Of a stretch of 64,000 nt of DNA, positions 10,991 to 20,317 are shown one piece after another (position 1 is the first letter of the stretch; every line of letters begins with the position of its first letter). This DNA is from Elymus sibiricus (taxonomy: Eukaryota; Streptophyta; Magnoliopsida; Poales; Poaceae). The DNA is taken from NCBI GenBank assembly GCA_039707655.1, contig CM077668.1, forward strand, positions 401,928,130-401,992,129, in the 5' to 3' direction. Position numbers and translations under genes: made by a program. The notes beneath the pieces were generated by a model, which did not search any database, was not told the DNA's origin, and saw only the letters and a list, made by a program, of their open reading frames with translations.

Positions 10991-11365
10991 ACGCCTAGCC
11001 GGCATTTGCATGGATATCAACCAGGTCATTTTGATTTTTTATGTAATAAATCCTCATTTTGATTAGCTAGCAAAGTGACTCGTTGCTAGTACTATATATG
11101 ACAGCAAAAATATACTACGGTGCTGAAGCTAAACACACAGACCGTATACTAGTACTAGTGGGACCACACACATAGACAGAAAGTTTGCATGCCGCCGCTG
11201 TATCACTGGACGCGCAGGAGCCGCGATTGGACGGAGGAGCGAGCGGCTGATCGCAAGGCTAAAATCAGTCGGCTGAATATAATACTTTCCCTTAATAAAT
11301 TTATAAATTTATCACATGGTTCACAGGTACACTCTTTTGTTATGAAATTATGAATATTCATTTAT

Positions 11366-11553
11366 GAGCCCGGGCTCATCTGCAACTGGTGAACAGTAAA
11401 TTCAAAAAAAAATATACTAAACAAATTAAAAAAACTGAATTTCTTTTTGCATGGAAGATGCTTCGGTAAAAAAATTCAGATTTTTTTAAAAAAATTCTAG
11501 TATTTTTTTTAATTTACTATTCATCGCAGGAGCAGATCAGCTCGGGAGCCAAA
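11366..11553. mobile_element. MITE-like palindromic element, about 190 bp, copy A
   Basis: The left side GAGCCCGGGCTCATCTGC...GAACAGTAAATTCAAAAAAA is mirrored on the right by TTTTTTTTAATTTACTATTC...GATCAGCTCGGGAGCC, with an AT-rich centre. The terminal inverted repeats are imperfect over about 45 bp. Size and structure fit a Mutator-type MITE of the Triticeae. The target-site duplication was not determined. Confidence 0.6.
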
Positions 11554-12349
11554 TAGCCGCACTCTCTTTTTTTCTATTAAAAAATCTCAAGAAGAGCGCG
11601 ATTTTAAATTAATAAAGCCATTAGCCGGCCAAAAGTACCCCATCGACATGATCTTTTAAAGTTATATATTTTTTAGAATACAACACTCACACGGGTTAAT
11701 TGCCATGACATCGGTTGCTCCCCTTTACTAACTTAGCATCCCAATTAGCTCACTAAATTATGCAGTTGTGTGTTAACATTACAGTGTTTGCTGAAATAAG
11801 CACAAACCTTTGCCATTCCTCGGCAAAAAAATGAAGGAAGCCACCTAAAATTGCCTAGATCGTGGGATGTAAGAATGTCTCATTCTCCACACTTTTTACC
11901 ATGCCTTACACCCTATTTCTGAAAATATGCTTGGAACTACCATATGTGTAGCATTTAGGGGTAAACATGCGAGTGGAAGCTATGAAGTTGAATGTCATGA
12001 CTAAGAACCTTATCCAATGGCATGCTGAGAAGGCACCAACGCCCATGGCAATACGAAAAAAATATTATCAAAGGTGAAGAAAGCTAACGAGTAATAGTGA
12101 ACTGTCATTAAAAAATTTGTTAAGCATGGATATTTCAGGTCTAATCTCCATTAATGTTATTATTGATTATGCCGCTAATGATGTTAATTTGTTAGGTAGC
12201 GATAATTTTAACGATGGTGGAAGAACTCAAATTCTTATGGTGGCAAATTCCAAAGTTGTATGTTGTCCACGCACGCATGTACTTCAAACGGCTACAACAA
12301 TGACACTACAAACCGCCAAAGTGTGCAAGATGCGTCGAAGCAATTAATC
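11554..12349. other. AT-rich intergenic DNA, copy A
   Basis: No supported gene. A 76-codon frame at 12117-12347 has no recognisable motif and may be an eroded retroelement fragment continuous with the relic that follows. Confidence 0.4.
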
Positions 12350-13050
12350 AATGCTCAGATGAAGCGGAATAATATTTTCACTAAAAAAAATGGTGTGTGA
12401 CTTTTGTTTAGGCCAAATGGCTAGTAATTTAGGAACTCTTACTTCCAATGTGGAAATGTTTTAGAAAAGGGACAAATAACATTGACATCTACATCATAAG
12501 TATCATTGAGAGTCAAGCTCTCATTTTACCCAAGTTGCAGGCAAGCCGGAGTATATGAAGAAGAGCTCCACCCAAGCCATGCAAGTACATGAAGAAGAGG
12601 AGTATGAAGATGGATCACCATTTGGATACTCTGTGGAAGACTTTATTGGAATACTGAATTTAAAGATACCAAAAGCCCAATATGACAAGAATCCTAATTA
12701 TTCATAATATGTGAAGAGAGTTTGCACAAACATACGCGGGGGCTAGAGTTTGAATCCACCAAGATGGGAGATGGCTAAAATGCTCCCCGCTAGACAAGCT
12801 AACATATGTGAACCTATCATCAATATTGGTATAGTTTTGAAACAAAATCAATGCTTTTACACGATCTAGGTGCTAGTGTATCCACTATCTCTATGTATTT
12901 ATATGACAAGCTCAATTTAGGACCTCGACACTTGTGAAATGAAGTTGAATATCGTACATTCTACTTACAAAAATGATGCAGGTATCAAGGATAATCTGAT
13001 TATATAGGTCATGAAGTGTTCGGTGCTGATTGACCTCGTCATTTTACACA
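12350..13050 (+). pseudogene. Gypsy retrotransposon relic (gag C-terminus and aspartic protease), copy A
   Basis: Fragments in shifting frames resemble the gag tail and protease of Athila-type grass Gypsy elements. Around 12863-12925 the frame reads DLGASVSTISMYLYDKLNLG, a typical degenerate pepsin-like protease signature in which DLGAS replaces DTGAS-type sites. An upstream stretch at 12540-12720 encodes acidic Gag-like sequence (YMKKSSTQAMQVHEEEEYED). Several stops and frameshifts interrupt it; no LTR is visible nearby. Confidence 0.6.
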
Positions 13051-13386
13051 TGCCAGAATCACGTGGAAATGTATGCACCAACGACAGCTAGATCATGCAG
13101 CACCCCAACGTCCAAGGTACCTACCTCACCGCAACATGAACCACGGGACCAGCTGACACATCGTTGGGGCATGGGATCTCGCTATAGCTACAAGTGGTGT
13201 TCATCAATCATGAAGGAGAGCATGTTGGCCCTGCTGATGATGGTGGCGGTAGGGAGTAAGGCATGAGGGATGGGTCTTCGGAGTTGGCGGCAAAAATGCC
13301 TCATGAGTCACAAGAGCAACTCATGTGACAAGGATTTTTCAGTAGAGATGATTTATCTATGTGCGTACTCTCGCAAATTAAAGGAT

Positions 13387-13390
<4 letters not shown>

Positions 13391-13426
<36 letters not shown>
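13391..13426 (+). repeat. (GT)18 microsatellite, copy A
   Basis: Uninterrupted GT dinucleotides preceded by CTCT. Copy B has the same GT number but one extra CT. Confidence 0.95.
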
Positions 13427-13427
<1 letters not shown>

Positions 13428-13763
13428 CAACTCCAAAGGCAGCAAAACATATGAAGCAATCACACCATACTACAGGTAGAGCTCACGCCATGGATAATGG
13501 ATGGGTGACCTCATAGTGGAGCTTTATTTCGTGCCACCGAGATATGAAAAGATGCCAAAATGGCGGGGAATAGTTTTAGGGTCGCGCTATCCAGCGTCAC
13601 GAGCCGGGTTCATGGATGCATGCCCCCACCGGCAATGTTCGACGCCTCCATTGTTGACAGTGAGAGGTCGGTGAAATCGACATTTTTTATGTTGTGTAGG
13701 GTGTTTTGACATGTTGCAACCGTGTACAGTGACCTTTTTAGAAACAAAATACAGACATAGAAG
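13427..13763. other. Intergenic spacer, copy A
   Basis: I see no gene or recognisable repeat in this ~340 bp between the two microsatellites. Confidence 0.4.
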
Positions 13764-13849
<86 letters not shown>

Positions 13850-14034
13850 TATGAAGGCACACACGCACATCATATCCTTATGGGCGCCTATGAGAGATTG
13901 AGTCTACAAATCTTCTCCCTCTGAAGGGAATAGGATAATTTAAGAAGGTGTGAGCACCCATGTCAAGTCTAGTACTTGAACATGGGTGGGCAAGTTCCAC
14001 CACGAGAAATCTATCCAACTGAGCTACTCTGAAT
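13764..14034 (-). mobile_element. tRNA-derived SINE with GT/AG microsatellite tail, copy A
   Basis: On the minus strand a Pol III box A (TAGCTCAGTTGG, 14015-14026) is followed ~32 bp later by a box B-like TGTTCAAGTACTA (13971-13983). The body then runs through CTCATAGGCGCCCATAAGGATATG into a (GT)n(AG)n tail at 13847-13764. Box order, spacing and simple-sequence tail are those of a plant SINE. It is not a working tRNA gene because no cloverleaf or acceptor stem forms around the boxes. Family name not assigned. Confidence 0.7.
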
Positions 14035-14609
14035 TGGCGGCGTGTATGGTATATGGTGTGTACACATGAGCAACATGTTGCAATGATTTTGGACATTTGT
14101 TGGGTTGAAATTATTTTGCAAATGTACTTTCTTCATTGTTGTCCACGTTGTTCTTTATGTTGTTTGTTACTGAAAATAACAACAAATAATCATTAGAGAA
14201 AATACTAGCAAATAAATTTCCATATGATGTATTTGAAATGCTCTAACAACACGCCATTTCAAGTTAGCACAAACATCAGTCCCTTAAATCACTCAAGAAT
14301 TCTAGCCACGTAAATGCACGAATCACGGTGCCAGTTATATGTATAACGTGGGTTCTCTCACGGTCTTAGCACAACAGCCTCCAAAATTAAGCAAAGCATC
14401 AAATTTAGCAACGACAAGATAAGCATAAGCTCATTTAATGTTGCTCAAAATGCCCATGTCTTACAAAGCATCATTTCCTTCTGTTATAGTACTATGACAA
14501 CAAGAGGTACAACTGAAAGATCATGACCGTTAATATGTTTGACGACCTTTCCAAAATGATGTAGCCGCACGCACGCATCAGCCACTGTTGTCCTTAATTC
14601 TTCAGAAGT
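14035..14609. other. Downstream flank of glutaredoxin gene, copy A
   Basis: About 575 bp of AT-rich DNA downstream of the minus-strand gene. It should include the 3' UTR and polyadenylation region; no specific signal is called. The substitution C14579 versus T32331 separates copies A and B just past the stop codon. Confidence 0.4.
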
Positions 14610-14924
14610 TCAGAGCCAGAGAGCGCCGGCTTGGCGGAGGAGCGGCACCAGCTGGCCGCCGAGGTGCAGCGACATGACCTTGTCGGTGGGGCCAACGAGC
14701 GCGCCGCCGATGAAGACGGCCGGCACAGGTGGGTTCCGGCCAACCATGCCAGCGAGCGCCCTCTCGACGTCCTTCCCGCTGGGGTCCTTGTCCAGCTCGT
14801 GCACCGTCCAGCTCACGCCCAGCTCCGTGAAGAGCGTCTTCACCGCGTGGCACATGCAGCAGTTGCTCGTGCCAAAGATCACCACTGCCCGCTGCGACGC
14901 CAGCCTCCTCACCCTCTCCGCCAT
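14610..14924 (-). CDS. CC-type (ROXY) glutaredoxin, copy A
   Basis: A single-exon 104-residue protein, the usual length of land-plant CC-type glutaredoxins. The start ATG at 14924 is the only methionine upstream of the fold. The thioredoxin-fold active site is CCMC at residues 22-25, after the VVIFGTSN strand; a glutathione-binding strand [10 protein letters not shown] and GPTDKV follow. The C-terminus is exactly ALWL, the motif through which class III glutaredoxins recruit the TOPLESS co-repressor; family members bind TGA bZIP factors in the nucleus and act in floral development, stress and nitrogen signalling. Which role this one has cannot be told from sequence. It is the only convincing host gene here and is GC-rich among AT-rich repeats. 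An overlapping 109-codon frame is a shadow. Copy B encodes the identical protein. Confidence 0.95.
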   Translation of the reverse strand: MAERVRRLASQRAVVIFGTSNCCMCHAVKTLFTELGVSWTVHELDKDPSGKDVERALAGMVGRNPPVPAVFIGGALVGPTDKVMSLHLGGQLVPLLRQAGALWL

Positions 14925-15056
14925 TGCTCAACTTGCTAACTCTTTCTCTACGAACCTAAATCGAACGATCTGATCAGCTCGCTTCACTTGAGCTAGCTAT
15001 ATATCTATGCTGTTTGTTTCTTTTGGAGGTTTATGATGGTTGTGACTGAACGGTGT

Positions 15057-15066
15057 CTATTTATAG
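15057..15066 (-). promoter_or_regulatory. TATA box of glutaredoxin gene, copy A
   Basis: Minus-strand CTATAAATAG lies about 130 bp upstream of the ATG, implying a leader of roughly 100 nt. A second TATATAG-like site lies nearer, at ~14996-15003. A TGACGT bZIP core sits at 15135-15140. Confidence 0.6.
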
Positions 15067-15479
15067 ATGATGATGGGGCAAATCGACGAAGTGTGAGTCG
15101 GTCAGAATATGTGTTCTCTGTGAACTTTGTGTTATGACGTTTAAATGATGTGGAATCGAATAACTAAAAATGGAGGTGAATTATGATTCGAGGTAGACTG
15201 AACTTTAGTTATTTCTCTAGCACATAAAAAATGGATGGTAGTATTGATCGGATCCAATGCTTCAGTTGACTTACGTTCAATCAATAGCCTAGAATTCCAG
15301 TCTAATTCCATGTCGTGTGGGCGACGTGGTTGTCATCGATGTTGGTCGTCGGCATGTCGGTTGTTGCAGCTATTGCAGGGCTATGGAGTGCTTGCCTTTT
15401 CATCGCCGCCGGCGAGTCCCGTGTCTGCTCCTCTCATAGCAGTCACAACTTCTTCTTTTATGGCAGTGATGGAAGGTCA

Positions 15480-15715
15480 GCTTGATCGGTGGAGCGGGTC
15501 CTCCTGTTGATGTATGCTTTGGTTGGTTGGCGTTTGTTGTTGTGTTCGACATGTTGTCGACGAGGGTGGGCTTTGCCCTGTGTGTTTCAGTCTTTGGGAG
15601 TGGGCTTGACCCTTGTTGTTCCGATTTTCGCCCGGTTTTCCGTAATTAACCGGGCAATTCTCTTCTACTTAATTAATAGATGAGGCAATCTTTGCCTCCG
15701 TTTCGAAAAAGAAGA
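15480..15715 (+). mobile_element. LINE 3' end fragment, copy A
   Basis: The stretch ending CTCTTCTACTTAATTAATAGATGAGGCAATC...TTGCCTCCGTTTCGAAAAAGAAG has the typical 3' UTR and degenerate A-rich tail of Triticeae LINEs, preceded by T/G-rich 3' sequence with CGGTTTTCCG...CCGGGCAATT. No coding domain is preserved; it is a 5'-truncated insertion. Confidence 0.6.
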
Positions 15716-15847
15716 AGTCTAATTGCATATCCAGTCTAGATAAGCTAGGTTTGGATATCGAGTCTAATTGCCTTCTTTTGCCATTCCAGTGTGACAAAGA
15801 ATACGTGCCCATTTGGAGTGGGCATCATGAATCACGTTTTCTCTGGG

Positions 15848-16330
15848 TTAAACTAAAGCCTAAAACTCCTTTATTAACCAACCTACTTTGTATTCTTGAC
15901 GAGTCAGCACAACATCATCAGGAATTTCCACGTCGAGGTCCGAATAATTCGGCACGAATAAGTAGGCAATGAATCTCCAACGCCGAGTAATTAAGCAGCA
16001 GGCGCTCAAGAATAATGAAGGGTCCCTTTGTACCATTTGAATATCCGTAGAATAAGTCCTACTCCATGGAAATTCGGCACCAAGTGCTTAATCATGAAGG
16101 CAGTTATCTAGAAACTTGTGAATGCATATTTTATATTCTCTTTAAGCTGAAGATAATACTGAAGCTGGTGAGCCAAGCAGCACATTGTCGTGTATTTGGC
16201 AGCAGTGTCTTGTGCCCATGATACCAATTGTATAATAAAGTGAATTAGTTGATAAAATGTATTGTTTATTTTCTGAGACAAAATCACCAGATTCAAAAGT
16301 GTGTCATGCATGGGATATAAGTTTGATGAA
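15848..16330 (+). repeat. Old diverged direct repeat R1, copy A
   Basis: About 480 bp that realign with 17668-18160. Shared blocks include CTAAACT(A/G)AAGCCTAA, GAACATCATCA-like sequence, TCGGCACGAATAAGTAG, GCAGTGTCTTGTG and GATTCAAAGTGTGT. Identity is visibly well below that of the 17.7-kb duplication, with several indels. Confidence 0.75.
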
Positions 16331-16437
16331 ATAGGATTAACCAATTTTTTTGAGGCAATGAGCCACCTAGTCGATCTCTATTAAAGAAACCGCCAGTCTT
16401 ACACCAAGAAAAAGATAATATTTTTTTGGGGGAAATA

Positions 16438-16494
16438 CTCCCTACGTCCCAACTTCGTACTAAATAAGCGACACTTATTTTGGGACGGAGGGAG
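16438..16494. mobile_element. Stowaway (Tc1/mariner) MITE, 57 bp, copy A
   Basis: Terminal inverted repeats CTCCCTACGTCCC / GGGACGGAGGGAG enclose a short core containing TAAATAAGCGACACTTATTT and are flanked by TA on both sides (16436-16437 and 16495-16496). It is unusually short for the family, so a deletion derivative is likely. Confidence 0.9.
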
Positions 16495-16675
16495 TAGTAT
16501 TTGAAAGTCAGCTCACTCCGGAGCTTTGCCTAGGGCATTCCAACTTTAGGATAAAGCAACACACAAAGAGCCAAATTCAGAATAAAGCATATAAAACATG
16601 GCCAACACCATACTGAGGTAAACATGCGACTCCTTCCTACTCGGCAAATAACAAAGAAACCTCTTGCACAAGAGA

Positions 16676-17002
16676 TGCAAGAGGGCGTCCGACTTCTTGG
16701 AACTCGTAAATGCTGATGTGTGTGGACCAATGAGCACGGCTGTCAGAGGTGGTTACCAGTGCTTCGTGGCATTCATCGACGACTTGAGCAGATATATCTA
16801 CTTGACGAGGTAGAACTCGAAAACCTTTGAAAAGTTTAAGGAGTTTCGGAATGAAGTCGAGAATCATCTCGACAAGAGAATCCGACTTCTATGATCAGAT
16901 CATGGAGGCGAGTATCTCAACCACGAGTTCGATGATCATCTAAAGAGTCATGAAATAGTTCCACAATTCAATCCTCCGATTACATCGCAGAGGAACGGTG
17001 TA
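16676..17002 (+). pseudogene. Copia integrase fragment, copy A
   Basis: The frame reads SDFLELVNADVCGPMSTAVR and continues through IDDLSRYIYLT to SHEIVPQFNPP, the central integrase domain of an Angela-type copia, with at least two in-frame stops (after YLTR and before SDHGGEY). Nothing of gag, RT or LTR is adjacent. The fragment is bounded by a 25-bp near-identical direct repeat, TTCAGAA(T/C)AAAGCAT..., at 16576-16600 and 17003-17027. Confidence 0.75.
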
Positions 17003-17149
17003 TTCAGAACAAAGCATCTAAAACATGAGAAGTAGCCAAAAGGATCCAAGAGAAGTCTAGCCTGAAAGTCTCCCTCACAGAGCAATCCTGTGTATTGTAG
17101 GATTCCATCCATATCTCCTTGCCTAGACTTCCTGCATCACCCTCTTGAT

Positions 17150-17664
17150 CACCAACATCCCGCCTTCAGTGTTTTCTTAATCTTGGCTTCTCTGCAGTAT
17201 GCTCCAATTATTTGTATTATGACATAGAAAAAATAACAACAACAAGATCATCAGGGATTTTTTTCTCTTCAAAACATGGTGCATTTCTGGTCTTCCAGAT
17301 CGTCCAGCAAGCAACCACTCCCTTAAAGAGTACTTGCTAGTGTCAAGCCATTGGAGAAGAGTTTAACCAACCCCAAACAAGACACTCCACATTCTCGAAT
17401 TATATATAGATACACTATGAGGCATGAGTTAGTTAGAATAATTCTATCACCAATGGACATCAAATTTCCTCCCCCCCCCCAATTTTTTTTTTTATGAATC
17501 CCAAGTACGTACTTCAGAGGCAGGGTCCCCGCAACACAGGTGAATATCTCACAGTATTGCTCCTTTCTTATCTCAGCATCTCTCAAACAAAAAATCTCAC
17601 TTTTATGGAAGTTGATTTTCAATAGGCATCGTGAAATCATGTTTATGTTTTCTTTGGATGACAC
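17150..17664 (-). pseudogene. LINE reverse transcriptase C-terminal relic, copy A
   Basis: Minus-strand frames contain INFHKSEIFC and GTLPLKYVLGI (relatives: NFHKSEIFCFG...GTLPFKYLGIPIHY) and further on CWTIWKTRNA, a zf-RVT-type tail motif. Frameshifts and a C10/T11 homopolymer near 17468-17492 break the frame. This is a decayed L1-type non-LTR element sitting between repeats R1 and R2. Confidence 0.65.
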
Positions 17665-17667
17665 TAT

Positions 17668-18160
17668 GCTAAACTGAAGCCTAAGACCCCTTCATTACTC
17701 AGCCTACTTTGTATGTTTTTTCTTACACTGCCTACTTCGTATTCTTGACGTGTCACCAGAACATCATCAAGAATTTTCACACCGAGGTCAGAATAAATCG
17801 GCACGAATAAGTAGTATGAATTTCCAATGCTCCGTAGGAAGTGGGATGGAGGGTCCCATTATAGTACCATGTGAGTGTCGATGGAATAAGCCTTATTACT
17901 TAATCAAGAAGGTAGCAAGCTAGAGTATATATTCTGTTTGAAATAAAGATAACATTGAAGCTCGTGATCCAAACACTACAAAGTCTACAGTTGCCATGTA
18001 GAAGTATTTGACAGCAGTGTCTTGTGTCCCTGCATGGAAACTTGACATCAGTTGTATACCCATGAGATGTACAAAAAATCATGATTTGGTGGATAAAATT
18101 CATCGTTGATTTTCTGACACAAAATCATCGGATTCAAAGTGTGTGATGCATGGGAACAAA
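17668..18160 (+). repeat. Old diverged direct repeat R2, copy A
   Basis: Partner of R1 (15848-16330), same orientation, about 1.82 kb further on. Extra sequence near 17710-17740 and 17960-17990 distinguishes it. Confidence 0.75.
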
Positions 18161-18377
18161 AGTTTCATGATAGCCTTTACCTAAAATTACTGCCTGCTTA
18201 ACTTATTAGAGCTCTAGCCCTCAAGAGAAAAAAGAAGTCTCTCCAGGGAATGGGAGCTATATCAGTAGGGTATAAAGAAGAAACTAGGCTATTTGTAGTG
18301 CGTAGAATATCACTTTGGGGGGATAGCTAGGGACAGTAGTAGTACGTAGTACACATATTGGCGTCATTCCATAGAAT

Positions 18378-19262
18378 CAGAGCATCTACAGCGGGCTTCT
18401 CAAACCGGCCCCAAACGCCCGGGTGGACGGATAGGTCACCGGCCGATCAAAAAAAGCCGACCCACTTGGACGCCTCAAACCAGCCTCAAAATGCCCGGGC
18501 TGACCGGCACCCCTCATATCCAATCCAAATATGGGGCGAATATAGTGCTCGGGCGTGCCCGGACGCGTCTGCCGTGTCAGACAGCTGCTACCCAAGGGCC
18601 AAAGTCCGGCTATTTAAGCCGGACTACAACCCCCATCCCTAGCCACATCCACTTCCCTCCCTCTCCACGGCGCCAGCCCGAGCCGCATCCACTTCCCTCC
18701 CATACGCCAATAGCCATGGCCCGGCAGCCGGAGGCGGAGTTGGACCCCCAACCCATGGAGGAGGCGGATCCGGAGGAGAAGGACACCATAGAGGAGGAGG
18801 AGGCGGAGCCGACTGCGGGCTTCGCCATGGCAGAGTTCGAGGTGACTCAAGCGAAGGAGACGGCGGAGCAGGCGGCCATCCTGGAGTTCATCCAGTCGGA
18901 GGCCGCGGTGGAGGCCAACCGGCGCTTCCTCCGCCAGCAGAGGGCGGAGATTGACGAAATCTTTGCCTCTAGTGACGACGATGACGACGAGGCAGAGTTG
19001 CCGCAGGCGGCCATCTACGCGGAGCCCGGCACGAAGATCGTGGACATCTCTGACGATGAATAATGTAGGGTAGATAGGATATCTACCTTCTACGTAGATT
19101 TTTATTTTGCATGGTTTGTATGAATTTGTGGTATCAACTTTAAGGTACTTATATGCAACGGACAAAATATGAAGGCTGACCGGTCACTGTCCGCTGACGC
19201 GTCCGAGTGTGTCCGTGAGCGTTTGATGGCCTGGATATGGTGTCCGTGGCGTAGATTCTCTT
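18378..19262 (+). mobile_element. Small TIR DNA transposon carrying one ORF, copy A
   Basis: The left end, AGAGCATCTACAGC...TCTCAAACCGGCCCCAAACG, is mirrored at the right by CGTTTGATGGCC...GGCGTAGATTCTC, the imperfect inverted ends typical of a grass PIF/Harbinger-like or hAT-like group. It is about 0.88 kb long and encloses an acidic ORF but no transposase. Target duplication not resolved; superfamily uncertain. Confidence 0.55.
18716..19063 (+). CDS. Short acidic protein inside the TIR element, copy A, function unknown
   Basis: A 115-residue frame starts at GCCATGG, a good plant start context, and ends with TAA. It is Glu/Ala-rich with an N-terminal acidic region, a predicted helical middle (EVTQAKETAEQAAILEFIQS), an Asp run (SSDDDDDEAEL) and the C-terminus KIVDISDDE. 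No known domain is recognised; proteins of this look occur in many short Triticeae TIR elements. Upstream is a TATTTAAGCC TATA-like box at ~18611. Copy B differs here by one silent change (CAA to CAG). It may be a transposon accessory ORF rather than a host gene. Confidence 0.5.
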   Translation: MARQPEAELDPQPMEEADPEEKDTIEEEEAEPTAGFAMAEFEVTQAKETAEQAAILEFIQSEAAVEANRRFLRQQRAEIDEIFASSDDDDDEAELPQAAIYAEPGTKIVDISDDE

Positions 19263-20317
19263 TACGTAGGTACGCATGCAGTGTGGGTGTGGCGCGCTGA
19301 CGGTGTAGGATGCGATGCGATCCGTCTCCACATGGATACACGCACGTGTTCCCCGAGCCGACATGGATGGAATCCAAGATCATTTCCACTTTCTGCAAAC
19401 GATCGATCTATATATGCTACCTTTTGAAGCTTACTTGGGTTCTCAAAAAAGACACAAGGAAACCATAGAAAAATAGTTTCGAACTTTCGATGGATTCCTG
19501 AGTCATCCTGACTAGACTGAACAATCGTACCTGATAGCAGATACGATGCGATTATGATCGGTTTTTCTTCCTGGTTGTCACAACAGTCGAATCGATCAGA
19601 GATATTATTATTTTGAACGAAAGGGGTTTCCCTCCCTGCCCCATTTTTATTGATGAAGCAGCAAAGAGAAAACATAAAGCATGTTCAAGCATATCTGTCT
19701 ACACAACCCCTCGCAAGACCGCCCATGCAACCAAACGGATGTCTCGAAAACATACGAGCCAAAAGCAAACTACTAGATATTTTTGTTGAGAGATATTTTT
19801 GTTTGTGAATCGGTCAGAGATAAACTCAGTACAAGATACAACCCTCAGCATCGAGCCTATGAAGATGGAATCCTATGAACCGAGTTCATGCAAAGGAGGA
19901 AGACCCCTAGGGTGCAGGTTACAGGAACCAATTCAGAGATGCCTCTTCCACGCTACACGCTTGTGTCTTTTTTTTTTCCTTCAGAATTCACTGTTGTGTC
20001 TATCTAGCCAGTCCCTGTTGTTGAAATATAGGGTGGTCCTTGGGCCCATCTAACAATTTTAGAAATCTACAAGGGCCCATGTGGCATATATGGCATTGGT
20101 GTGGTGGGAAGTTTAGTCCCATACCGCTAGTGGTGAAGGAGTTGGACCTCCTTATAAGGGATTCTCTTCCACATGCTATTGAAGCTTGAGAAGAGAAGTG
20201 GTTCCCGCGCCGAGGGTTGCGGGATTGAGTCGAGCCGTTTCTGGGGAGCGTCTCCTACGTGACTGCTCGTCGCCGTTCGTTTGCTTCCTCTACGTCCGCG
20301 TCGCCTTCGTCATCACC
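19263..20317. other. Copia-1 leader and flank, copy A
   Basis: Within this stretch 19595-19690 resembles the 3' tail of a LINE on the minus strand (CATCAATAAAAATGGGGCAG...CCCCTTTCGTTC). From about 20025 (TGTTGTTGAAATATAG) to 20317 is probable leader or LTR-derived sequence of copia-1, with a TATA-like CTTATAAGGG at ~20151. No primer-binding site or LTR pair could be recognised. Confidence 0.45.

Noticed and set aside
13610..13873. Val-Cys repeat protein on the minus strand
   Set aside because: Translation of the (GT)n microsatellite tail of the SINE.
13950..14030. tRNA gene
   Set aside because: Box A and a box B-like motif are present, but no acceptor stem or cloverleaf forms, and a SINE body with simple-sequence tail follows.
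14602..14939. Other frames over the glutaredoxin (109-residue minus frame, 102- and 99-residue plus frames)
   Set aside because: Shadows of the GC-rich glutaredoxin CDS; only the 104-residue frame has the CCMC site and ALWL end.
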